Below are positions 43,654 through 51,366 of a stretch of 64,000 nt of DNA, in pieces. The translations under genes were made by a program, and so were the position numbers. How positions within the stretch are numbered: the stretch's first letter is position 1; each line of letters starts with the position of its first letter. The DNA is from CAZCZZ01 sp964503335 (GTDB lineage: Bacteria > Verrucomicrobiota > Kiritimatiellia > CAIVKH01), in NCBI GenBank assembly GCA_964503335.1, contig CAZCZZ010000014.1, positions 4,260-68,259 of the forward strand, given 5' to 3'. The notes under the pieces are model-generated. The model was not told the DNA's origin. It did not search any database and saw only the letters and a program-made list of their open reading frames with translations.

Positions 43654-45765
43654 CTAATTGACTGCGACGCGATAATCCTGGCCGCCGTTGTTGTCCCACT
43701 TCGTCACGCCGTTTCCATCCGTGACGCTCACGGCGTAGCGAATGGTTGATCCCGCAGCGAACTTGCCCAGGCTGACGTTCCACCAGTCGTTGTTACCGGC
43801 CACGCCAGCCTTGCTGAGCGCCTTGGTCGTCCAGGCCCCGCCGTTGACTTGATAGACAATCGTGCCGCTGACCCCGGCGCCCTTCGGCCAGGTCTCCGTA
43901 TTCACCCAGAGCGTTGTCGCGGGTGTCACCTGTCCGTTGGCCGGGTAGTTGTAGGTGTTGCCGATCCACTGGACCGAGGGAGCAGCCTTCACGATCGCAC
44001 GGTAGTTCTGGCCGTTGCGGCTGTCCCAGACGTAGTTGCCCGTGCCATCAATCACCGCCACGGCATACTCAACCGTGGAACCGGCCCGGAAAGCGCCGAT
44101 GTTCTGGTGCCAGAGATCCTTCGTCGAGACGATGTCATCGGGAACAAGCTGCGCTACCGACCAGGTCACGCGGTTTGTGGAGTACACAACGATGGCCTGA
44201 CGGCCCGCGCCTTTCGGCAGGGACGCCGTGTTGACCCAAAGGCTGTCGCCGGCCTTCAGGGCGCCATTCGTCGGCCAGTGGAAAGTATCACCCACCCACG
44301 TCACAGGCTGGGCCGCAATCGTACCCGTCTGGAGGGCCTCGGGACTCGTGGAGCTGCCCATGTCGAACCCGACCCAAAGCAGGTGCAGTCCCGCATCCGT
44401 CGAGATCGCGCGGCTGATCGGACTGAAGCCGAAATTGGAGACCACGTTAACCATCGGAATGTCAGAAGAACTCGAGAAGGTCGCCCCATCATCGGTGCTG
44501 ACCCACGCCTTCTGTTGCGTCCCATAGGCCCCGCCATCGATGTACACAATTTCGGCATTCGGGGCTTCGAGCAGGAAACTGCGGTTCGATGAGGCACTGA
44601 GCGGAAGCGTGGCGGATGTCCACTGCCCATTGATGAAGCGCCACACTTTGGCAGGTCCGTTGTTCGGGAAGGCACCCTCGGTCTTGCTCAAGCCGGCATA
44701 GGGGATTCCATCCGCCGCGACCAGGAGGCAAGGCGTCGCGGTGTTGCCGCGCGTGATGTCGTAACCGGAGAGCTGTTGCACGGACCACGTTTCGCCATCG
44801 GTGCTCCGGGCCACGATGAATCGTCCCGTGCCGAACATGCGGCCATCGGTCTCGTCATGCGTGAAGGCGACGGTGAGACTGCCTGAATCCGATGCACCAA
44901 GCCGCGCCGTGATCGACCCGAACATGGAGTTTGTCACGGCTGTGACAAATTGCGGGGCCGACCACGATGCGCCACCATTCGTACTCGAACGAAGCTGAAG
45001 CGCCCAGTTCGAGGTTGTGTCGACTGCGAGCAGGTGGAAGTGACCCATGCGCCCGGGCTCCAGTGCCACGATGTTCGCCGCGCTGGGAATCACAACCGGC
45101 TCCGAGAACGTCGCTCCGCCGTCGGAGCTCCGGCACACCTTGATCGTGCCTGCCTCGTTGTACTGAATAACCACCTGACCGTTATTCGCAGCGATTCGCA
45201 CGCTGAAGATGCTTGGCGCCACCGTGACCGTCTTGTAGGTCCAGTTCGTTCCCGCCGCCGATCGTTTCACGGCCTGCAGCGTCGTCCCGTCGTACATCAC
45301 GCCGTAGATCGTGTCGCCGTCGCCCGCGATATCGGCCATCGTCGGACACACCGTGCCCCGGTCCCAGTTGACCGACTGGCTCTGCGGAACTTCGAACACG
45401 TAGTTCGATCCATTCAAACTGTCGTAGATATGCCGGCTCGATCCTTCAAAGCCGTGGAAGTAGTACTTCACCGTCGCGCCACCGGGAAACGCCTGCGCCG
45501 GGACGTAACGCCAGAGCGAATTGCCATCCGCGTTCGCCATGTACGTCATCGGATGCTCGGTCCACACTCCACCATCGACCTGAATCCCTACGGATGCCTG
45601 CAAACCGGAATAGTCCTGGTTCATCATGATCATGAACTCGCCCGGGTTGGCCGGATCGTCATGCCGCTTGAACTGGCCGTAAACGCCCATCCACGTCGGA
45701 AACGCAGCGGCCTGGCCAACACTCGCGAGCAAGAGAAGGGCAAAGACTTTTGAATATCGAATCAC
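43654..45765 (-). CDS. Secreted Asp-box beta-propeller protein with starch-binding-like domains (second copy)
   Basis: The 703-aa product has a signal peptide (1-21) and the same N-terminal domain as the first propeller protein (FPTWMGVYG, YYFHGFEG; ~22-128). A propeller with Asp boxes SSDGGATF, STNGGASW, STDGETW and STDDGATF follows (~130-480). Two copies of the ~105-residue domain end the protein (WPTNGALKAG and YPANGQVTPA types). A GTG start at 45765 is preferred: GGAG lies 8 nt upstream and the signal peptide begins there, whereas the TTG at 45795 lies inside the operator. The amylase gene follows, so the two proteins probably act on the same glucan. Confidence 0.77.
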   Translation of the reverse strand: MIRYSKVFALLLLASVGQAAAFPTWMGVYGQFKRHDDPANPGEFMIMMNQDYSGLQASVGIQVDGGVWTEHPMTYMANADGNSLWRYVPAQAFPGGATVKYYFHGFEGSSRHIYDSLNGSNYVFEVPQSQSVNWDRGTVCPTMADIAGDGDTIYGVMYDGTTLQAVKRSAAGTNWTYKTVTVAPSIFSVRIAANNGQVVIQYNEAGTIKVCRSSDGGATFSEPVVIPSAANIVALEPGRMGHFHLLAVDTTSNWALQLRSSTNGGASWSAPQFVTAVTNSMFGSITARLGASDSGSLTVAFTHDETDGRMFGTGRFIVARSTDGETWSVQQLSGYDITRGNTATPCLLVAADGIPYAGLSKTEGAFPNNGPAKVWRFINGQWTSATLPLSASSNRSFLLEAPNAEIVYIDGGAYGTQQKAWVSTDDGATFSSSSDIPMVNVVSNFGFSPISRAISTDAGLHLLWVGFDMGSSTSPEALQTGTIAAQPVTWVGDTFHWPTNGALKAGDSLWVNTASLPKGAGRQAIVVYSTNRVTWSVAQLVPDDIVSTKDLWHQNIGAFRAGSTVEYAVAVIDGTGNYVWDSRNGQNYRAIVKAAPSVQWIGNTYNYPANGQVTPATTLWVNTETWPKGAGVSGTIVYQVNGGAWTTKALSKAGVAGNNDWWNVSLGKFAAGSTIRYAVSVTDGNGVTKWDNNGGQDYRVAVN

Positions 45766-45790
45766 AACAGAATCTCCATGTATTGAGCTA

Positions 45791-45805
45791 GTCAAACGAT
45801 TTACC
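45791..45805. promoter_or_regulatory. LacI/CcpA-like operator of the second propeller-amylase operon
   Basis: GTCAAACGATTTACC; its reverse strand matches 36640-36654 at 14 of 15 positions. It lies 25 bp before the GTG start at 45765. Confidence 0.65.
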
Positions 45806-45809
45806 TAGA

Positions 45810-45848
45810 AGATTACAGCTTCTGCGCGATCTGTAAAGCGGTTTAACG
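45810..45848 (-). promoter_or_regulatory. Promoter of the second propeller-amylase operon with distal TGTAAAGCG motif
   Basis: On the minus strand: -35 TTTACA (45837-45832), a 16-nt spacer and -10 TAATCT (45815-45810). The -35 lies inside TGTAAAGCG (45832-45840), which runs on into GGTTTAACG to form a second weak palindrome. The plan matches 36663-36693. Confidence 0.55.
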
Positions 45849-45902
45849 CTTCGCGCCCAGTCGGCAGTGGAACAAGCTGGCGACAAGCTCTACAATCGCG
45901 CT

Positions 45903-46448
45903 ATGGGTCAAGTCCACGAAACCTTCAAAGGCGAGCTTCTCGAGTGGATCCGGAAGCAGACTGTCTTCTTCGTCGCTACAGCTCCGCTGGCGGAGAGCGG
46001 TCACATCAATTGCTCACCGAAGGGTGGCGACGCCTTCCGGGTCGTGGACGAAACCACGGTGGCGTATCAGGACTATACCGGGAGCGGCGCTGAAACCATC
46101 GCCCACATCCGCGAGAACGGACGCCTGGTCATCATGTTCTGCGCGTTCGACGGACCACCCCGGATCGTCCGCCTCTACGGCCAGGCCGAAGTGATCCTCC
46201 CCGCCCATCCGCAGTACGGGATGTTGGCGGTCCTGTTCCCGCGCAATCCCGGCACCCGGGCCATCATCCGGCTTCACGTCACCCGCGTCGCCGAATCCTG
46301 CGGCATGTCCGTCCCCCTCCTCGACTTCAAATCCCCCCGCCACGACCTCGACGACTGGGCCGAAGAAAAAGGGAACGAACGCCTCCGCGACTATCGGCTG
46401 CGCAAGAACCAGCGGAGCATCGACGGACTGCCCGCGCTCGATCCGTGA
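45903..46448 (+). CDS. Pyridoxamine 5'-phosphate oxidase-family (FMN-binding split barrel) protein
   Basis: The 181-aa protein has the split-barrel fold: QTVFFVATAPLAESGHINCSPKGGD, VAYQDYTGSGAETIAHI and IMFCAFDGPPRIVRLYGQAEV. This subgroup is close to the PPOX-class proteins that bind FMN or F420 and reduce small molecules, and is distinct from PdxH. The start at 45903 is the family N-terminus. It is alone and divergent from the propeller operon. The substrate is unknown. Confidence 0.85.
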   Translation: MGQVHETFKGELLEWIRKQTVFFVATAPLAESGHINCSPKGGDAFRVVDETTVAYQDYTGSGAETIAHIRENGRLVIMFCAFDGPPRIVRLYGQAEVILPAHPQYGMLAVLFPRNPGTRAIIRLHVTRVAESCGMSVPLLDFKSPRHDLDDWAEEKGNERLRDYRLRKNQRSIDGLPALDP

Positions 46449-46469
46449 TATACCGACTGGCATTACGGT

Positions 46470-46545
46470 AGTTCACACGCCGCGTGGGGTCACGCGGCCT
46501 ACACCAAACAGGGTGTTGTAGGCCGGGTCACCTGACCCGGCGCGG
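46470..46545. repeat. Cluster of palindromes after the PPOX gene
   Basis: CCGCGTG-GGGT-CACGCGG (46480-46497), GGCCTACA/TGTAGGCC (46496-46524) and GCCGGGTCA-CC-TGACCCGGC (46522-46541) follow one another. They resemble the other GTAGG-bounded elements in build but differ in sequence. Confidence 0.5.
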
Positions 46546-46648
46546 GCAATTCGGGACACCACCCCGGACGCCAGCTGTTCGAAGGGACGCATTGCCGGCA
46601 TCTCCACCGACTTGACGGCGACGTATATGACCAGCAATCGTATGCATC

Positions 46649-46891
46649 ATGCAGACAAAGCTGACACTGCGAATCGAAGACTCCTTCATCGATCGCGCTA
46701 AGGACGAAGCGGCAAAGCGCGGCAAGTCAGTTTCCGAGCTGGTTGCTGAGTTCTTTGACTCACTGGGACCATCAGCACGTATAGGATTGACCGCGTATGC
46801 GCCCATCACGTCTTCCCTGCTCGGTGTGCTGCAAAAGAAGCGATCCCGGGAAGTGGACTACAAACGTCATCTTCGGACGAAGCACTTGTGA
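46649..46891 (+). CDS. RHH-type antitoxin-like protein (DUF6364 family), no toxin partner
   Basis: The 80-aa product starts with QTKLTLRIEDSFIDRAKDEA, a ribbon-helix-helix DNA-binding N-terminus, and ends with the DYKRHLRTKHL type of tail by which such antitoxins grip a PIN toxin. In this family a PIN-domain gene normally overlaps the antitoxin stop. Here none follows: 48 bp further the ankyrin gene ends on the other strand. So it is probably an orphan remnant or a stand-alone regulator. Confidence 0.75.
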   Translation: MQTKLTLRIEDSFIDRAKDEAAKRGKSVSELVAEFFDSLGPSARIGLTAYAPITSSLLGVLQKKRSREVDYKRHLRTKHL

Positions 46892-46939
46892 CGGTAGCGC
46901 GTCGCTTTGCGCATGAAGTGGAGTTTCGCGTGACTTTCA

Positions 46940-48310
46940 TCATGCCAGCACTTCATCCAGGTAGTCTTTGCCATGAGCCCGTGCGACATCTCTTGGTGTT
47001 TGACCGCGCTGGTTTTTCAGGTGTTTGTCGGCGCCCTTCGCGACAAGCAAGTGAACGAGGGCCGCGTGTCCACATGCTGCCGCTCTGTGCAGGGCAAGAC
47101 ATGCGTTCACATCCTGACTTTCAAGGCCACGATCAAAGAGCAGTTGAAGGATGTCTGTTCGTCCCGCGTAGAGGGCCCAGCCAAGAGCGCCAGCTTCGCC
47201 GACACGAGGGTTGGCGCCGTGATCCAGCAGCAGGCGGACCGCTTCGATTCCACGCCACCGAGCTGCAACATGAAGTGGCGCTGGCTGAAACCTGTCATTG
47301 TCGGTTCCGCAAGCATCAACATCCGCCCCCCGTTCGAGTAAAATCCGGGCCACATCCATGTTGTTGCGCTGAATCGCAAGATGAAGAGGCGATATGCATG
47401 CCCAGAATCGATCCGATCGGGGGGACGGGTCGGCTCCTGCATCCAACAGCATGCTGGCTATATCCACGGAACCTGAGTGAGCCGCGAAGAATAGCGGCGT
47501 AACACCGTCAGCTTGCTTCTCGTCGGCACATGCGGGAGAGGCATGAATGAGCCTCAGCACTGCTACATTCTCGGCCAGCCCTGCAGCTGAAAAGATGTCG
47601 AGATCGCCATTCTGTATTCGAAGGAGTCTAGCCGCAGCCTCATTGTCGATTTGAATGGCCACGTGAAGTGCCGTGCGACCTCTCGCGTCTCGAAGGGCGG
47701 GATTGGCGCCGCGCTCGAGCAAAATGGAAACAAGAGCGGCGCCGTCCTGCATCTCCCGATCAAGCGCGGCGTGAATCGGTGGCGAGCCATTTCGCAAGCG
47801 CCTATTTACGTCATCGGGGTGTCTGTCGAGATGGGCGATGACTCGCTTGGTGAGTCCGGCGACCAGAAGATCGAGAAAATCGTAATCGGCTCCGGCCTTG
47901 ATGAGTGCTTCAACGGCATCCTTGTGACCGTGTTTCGCTGCCGTACGCAGGGGCTGCTTTGCGGGATTACCGTTTGGGTCTGCGCCATGCTCAAGGAGCA
48001 ATTCCACGAGAGGAACATGCCCACCCCAAGCCGCGAGAGACAGCGCAGTGCAGTTTCCATGGTTCGGCCCGTGACCAAGGGCATCAACCCGTGCTCCATG
48101 CTTGAGCAGGAGTGAAACGATTTGAACCTGACCAGATCGCAGTTCTTGTCCGTCACCCGGCATGGCCAAGTGGAGCAAGGTACCATGACCATGAACTGTG
48201 TTTGCTGCGACGGACTGGTTTACAAGCATTGGGTTAGCGCCAATGATTTCAGATACAGTCGATGGATCCGCAGCTTCTATGGCTTGGATAAGTTGCCCGA
48301 CTTGATTCAT
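46940..48310 (-). CDS. Ankyrin-repeat protein
   Basis: The 456-aa protein is almost wholly ankyrin repeats, about ten, with patterns such as NCTALSLAAWGGHVPLVELLLEHG split over residues ~85-110 and TPLFFAAHSGSVDIASMLL near the middle. It lacks a signal peptide and membrane segment, so it is probably cytosolic. Ankyrin repeats bind proteins; the partner is unknown. Base composition is lower in GC than the neighbours and the gene lies beside an orphan antitoxin, which may point to transfer. The 180-bp stretch upstream (48311-48490) holds nothing I recognise. Confidence 0.85.
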   Translation of the reverse strand: MNQVGQLIQAIEAADPSTVSEIIGANPMLVNQSVAANTVHGHGTLLHLAMPGDGQELRSGQVQIVSLLLKHGARVDALGHGPNHGNCTALSLAAWGGHVPLVELLLEHGADPNGNPAKQPLRTAAKHGHKDAVEALIKAGADYDFLDLLVAGLTKRVIAHLDRHPDDVNRRLRNGSPPIHAALDREMQDGAALVSILLERGANPALRDARGRTALHVAIQIDNEAAARLLRIQNGDLDIFSAAGLAENVAVLRLIHASPACADEKQADGVTPLFFAAHSGSVDIASMLLDAGADPSPRSDRFWACISPLHLAIQRNNMDVARILLERGADVDACGTDNDRFQPAPLHVAARWRGIEAVRLLLDHGANPRVGEAGALGWALYAGRTDILQLLFDRGLESQDVNACLALHRAAACGHAALVHLLVAKGADKHLKNQRGQTPRDVARAHGKDYLDEVLA

Positions 48311-48490
48311 TGCTTGTGATGTCGAACGTCGAGAGTGTCTGGAGGTCCTATTTGCCGGCTACTTCCGGCTCGGGCATTAGGGGTTCTGCTTTTGTGCATC
48401 TTTGTGGCAAATCCCCGTATTCCTGAATTCCTGATCTGAACATTGTCGAAGAGGCAGTCGCAGACCGCGGCTACAGAAGAGCAGACATCG

Positions 48491-50605
48491 CTAGATCTTG
48501 ACCGCCAGTTGGACGAAAACGCTGCGTTCGTCCTGGGGGTTTTTGACGACGGACGGGGCGCGGGGCTCGGGGTCGTAGTATTCGTCGTCGAAGACGTTCT
48601 TCACAATGACGTCGAGGCGGGAATCCGTGACGAACCATGGGAGGTTGATGGCGTTGATGACGAGGTCGCAGACGACGTAGTCGTCGATCGTGTAGATCTC
48701 ATCGCGATAGCTGGTATCCACCTCATCGCGCCACCGCACCACCAAGCCGGCCGAATAGTGCTCATGGAAGGCGTACGACAGCGCCGCGTTGGCTTTATGC
48801 TCAGGGATGTCGAGGACGTCGATGAGTCCGGTCTCCGGCTGATCCAGCTCCGAAGTCGTGTAGGTATAGTTCACAAAGCCCTTCCACGGGCCGTAGTTAA
48901 AGCTGATCTGATCCTCGAAGCCTTCCGCATCCTGCTCGCCCTTGTTCGAAATGCCGCCGACAAGCGTGGAGTCCGCGACGATGACGTCCGTGGCCTTGTT
49001 CCAGAACACCACGGCCTCGTTGCGGAAGTGTTTGCCGAGGTACTGGTGCCAGCCGATCTCGTACGTTTCCATTTCCATGGGCTGGATGCCCGGCCCGTTC
49101 CGAAGCTCGAACACCGTGGGCTCGCGGAACGACTTTCCGTAGAGCAGCTTGAAGATCGAATCCTTCACGGGCTGCCAGACGAGTCCGCCGCGCGGAATGA
49201 AGGTACTGCCATAGCGCTCATGGTCCTCGTAGCGCGCGCCGAGCGTGGCGGTCAGCTCCTTGTCCAGCAGCTTGATCTGGTCCTGCAGGTACACGCCGGT
49301 CTTGTAGTTCGAGAACTCAGGCTGCTCCTGCTCGTCGCCGATCGGCGGATGCACGCCATTCGTGCGCGAGAAGTTGGCTGACACCACATCGGCGTACTCA
49401 TACTGAACGCCGCCGATCAGCGTGTTGTTGTCGCTGACCTGGTACGTCGCTTCGACGAGTCCGACCTGCTTCTGGGATCCGTCGCTGTCCTTGTTGCTGT
49501 AGAAGCCGCGATAGTCCTCGATGTCTTCAGGTGTGGCACCCACCGTGATCTCGTCGCCCGTGTCGGGGTCGATCAACGGTCCCTCTCCCTCCGTATGATT
49601 GCCCCAGAACTTCTCGGTGTAGTAGCGGTACTCGGCCTTCACATCGAGTTTGTCATCCAGGAGGTCGTCCAACCGGTAGCCGACGTAGGAAAGCCACAGT
49701 TCGCGATAGTCCTCGCCGTCGTTGTAGTCCCACTGGATGCCGGACGTGCCCCGCCCCGTGGTGTTGCGATAGTACTCCACGCCCGCATAGAGGCCCCGGT
49801 TCTCGAGGTAGAGGCTGAATGGAATCGCATCCTCCTCGCTGTCGTATCCCGTATCCTTCGGCAAGGTCCTGTAGCTGTTGTTCTCGGCGGAGGGCGACGC
49901 TTCCGCGGTGTCGGACAGGTAGTCCGAGAAGTCCTGGCCTTCGGACTTATACAAACCGAAGGAACCACTGATCTTGAAGTCGTTCGTCTTGTAGCCGAAT
50001 ACGACGGACGCCTCGCGCGTGTTCCAGCTGCCGTAGGACGCGAGCAGCTCAACGCCCTGCACGTCGTCAGCGGACTTCGTGATGATGTTGATGACGCCGG
50101 CCACGGCGTTGGCTCCGTACAGGGCCGAGCCCGGGCCTGCGATGATTTCGACCTGCTTGATGTTGTGCGTGCGGAACTGGTTGGAGATGAAGGTCTCGCC
50201 CGCAATGAGGTTGTTCATCTCGCGGCCGTTGACGAGGATGAGGCTCTGCGAGAACGGACCTATGAAGCCTCGCTGGCCGCCCTCCAGGAAGAAGTGCGGA
50301 TTCACCACGTCCACGCCGGGAACAAGCCGCAGCACATCTTCAAGGTCACGCAGGCCGAGGCTTTCAATTTGCTCCTGCGTGATGACGTAAACTGTTGCAG
50401 GCGCAATGTCTGTGGTCTCTTCGATCTTCGACGCCGTGGTGGTCGTGACGTCGAACAACTCCTCGATGGAAAGCGATAGCAGGTCGTCCACATCCTCGGC
50501 CGCGGCCCGGGCGTTCGCGCACAACCCGGCGGATGCGAGGAGGATCAGGGACAGGGCAAAGGCTCGCCCGACGGGCGGACAACGGCAAGTTGAGTCATGA
50601 CTCAT
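48491..50605 (-). CDS. TonB-dependent outer-membrane receptor
   Basis: The 704-aa protein has a signal peptide (~1-35), a plug domain (~65-175; TASKIEETTDIAPATVYVIT, LRDLEDVLRLVPGVDV, GPGSALYGANAVAGVINI) and a 22-strand barrel ending in FVQLAVKI with an aromatic-rich last strand. The N-terminal DLLSLSIEELFDVTVT-like segment resembles the receptors often found beside YfiR-type genes. It imports an unknown ligand using TonB energy. The start at 50605 has GAGGTG 5 nt upstream. It is divergent from yfiR, 151 bp away. Confidence 0.92.
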   Translation of the reverse strand: MSHDSTCRCPPVGRAFALSLILLASAGLCANARAAAEDVDDLLSLSIEELFDVTTTTASKIEETTDIAPATVYVITQEQIESLGLRDLEDVLRLVPGVDVVNPHFFLEGGQRGFIGPFSQSLILVNGREMNNLIAGETFISNQFRTHNIKQVEIIAGPGSALYGANAVAGVINIITKSADDVQGVELLASYGSWNTREASVVFGYKTNDFKISGSFGLYKSEGQDFSDYLSDTAEASPSAENNSYRTLPKDTGYDSEEDAIPFSLYLENRGLYAGVEYYRNTTGRGTSGIQWDYNDGEDYRELWLSYVGYRLDDLLDDKLDVKAEYRYYTEKFWGNHTEGEGPLIDPDTGDEITVGATPEDIEDYRGFYSNKDSDGSQKQVGLVEATYQVSDNNTLIGGVQYEYADVVSANFSRTNGVHPPIGDEQEQPEFSNYKTGVYLQDQIKLLDKELTATLGARYEDHERYGSTFIPRGGLVWQPVKDSIFKLLYGKSFREPTVFELRNGPGIQPMEMETYEIGWHQYLGKHFRNEAVVFWNKATDVIVADSTLVGGISNKGEQDAEGFEDQISFNYGPWKGFVNYTYTTSELDQPETGLIDVLDIPEHKANAALSYAFHEHYSAGLVVRWRDEVDTSYRDEIYTIDDYVVCDLVINAINLPWFVTDSRLDVIVKNVFDDEYYDPEPRAPSVVKNPQDERSVFVQLAVKI

Positions 50606-50625
50606 GCGGCACCTCACTGCTTTTT

Positions 50626-50648
50626 GTGACGGCACGCCCTGCCGTCAC
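50626..50648 (-). repeat. Hairpin in the leader of the TonB receptor, ACGGCA family
   Basis: GTGACGGCA-CGCCC-TGCCGTCAC has 9-bp arms. The core GACGGCA/TGCCGTC is the same as at 1921-1939. It lies 21 bp before the receptor start. Confidence 0.55.
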
Positions 50649-50718
50649 GCCCTTGATTGCGAGCATGGTAGATTCGACACGGCCAGAGGTCAACTTCACT
50701 CCCTCTTCCGCCGTTTCG

Positions 50719-50748
50719 TTGACTGGATGATAGACTCGGCATTAGAAT
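50719..50748 (+). promoter_or_regulatory. Sigma-70-like promoter of the yfiR-kinase operon
   Basis: TTGACT (-35), an 18-nt spacer and TAGAAT (-10) each match the consensus at five of six positions. Transcription would start near 50755, almost on the ATG at 50757. Confidence 0.55.
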
Positions 50749-50756
50749 GACATCAC

Positions 50757-51365
50757 ATGAAGGGCACGTCTGGTCACCGGCTGCAGATGAGCACGGCGCT
50801 CATCCTGATCGTCTGTCTCCTGGGCGGAGCAACTGCTTTCGCGCAGTCGTCCGACGTGGATGGAGCAAGCCGCAAATATTCCGTCATGGCGGCCTTCCTT
50901 TACAACTTCATGTCCTTCGTCGAGTGGCCCGCCAATGCACAGACCGCCGAAGGCCCCATGACCATCGGCATCCTCGGCAGGGATCCGTTCGGCAACGCAG
51001 CCGAGGCCATCGAGCGCAAGAAGGTGGATGGCCGAACGATCCGCTTCAGGCACTTTCAGCGCATCGAGGAGCTGGAACCTACGCACATCCTCTTCATCGC
51101 GCAGGAAGAAGCCGCGCGGATGCCGGAAATCCTCGCCGTGCTTCAGGGTCGTCCGGTACTGACCTGCAGCGAGCACGAAGCGTTCACCCGCGAAGGCGGC
51201 ATGGTCCGGTTCTTCGAGGTTTCGGAGAAGGCGCCGGATGATGGCGAACAGAAGCGGCTGCGCCTTGAGATCAACGAAACCGCGGCCCGCGACGCGAACA
51301 TCACCATCCGCTCCAAACTGCTTCGGCTCGCAACGGTCGTAACGCATCCGGCGCCCCAGCAGTAA
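50757..51365 (+). CDS. YfiR-family (DUF4154) periplasmic regulator
   Basis: The 202-aa product has a signal peptide ending near AFAQ (~30) and a DUF4154 domain: YSVMAAFLYNFMSFVEWP, TIGILGRDPFG, and the late LRLEINETAARDANITIRSKLLRLA. YfiR proteins bind and repress the CHASE8-type partner YfiN in the periplasm. The ATG at 50757 is so close to the predicted transcription start that the mRNA would be nearly leaderless; the Met at 50787 directly before the hydrophobic core is an alternative start. The kinase gene starts 1 bp after its stop, so both are one operon. Confidence 0.88.
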   Translation: MKGTSGHRLQMSTALILIVCLLGGATAFAQSSDVDGASRKYSVMAAFLYNFMSFVEWPANAQTAEGPMTIGILGRDPFGNAAEAIERKKVDGRTIRFRHFQRIEELEPTHILFIAQEEAARMPEILAVLQGRPVLTCSEHEAFTREGGMVRFFEVSEKAPDDGEQKRLRLEINETAARDANITIRSKLLRLATVVTHPAPQQ

Positions 51366-51366
51366 T

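Noticed and set aside
46888..47502. Plus-strand frame of 204 codons directly after the antitoxin, at first sight a toxin candidate
   Set aside because: It has no PIN motif and its composition is that of the antisense of the ankyrin gene.
49595..50479. Plus-strand frame of 294 codons inside the TonB receptor
   Set aside because: Antisense shadow of the receptor barrel.
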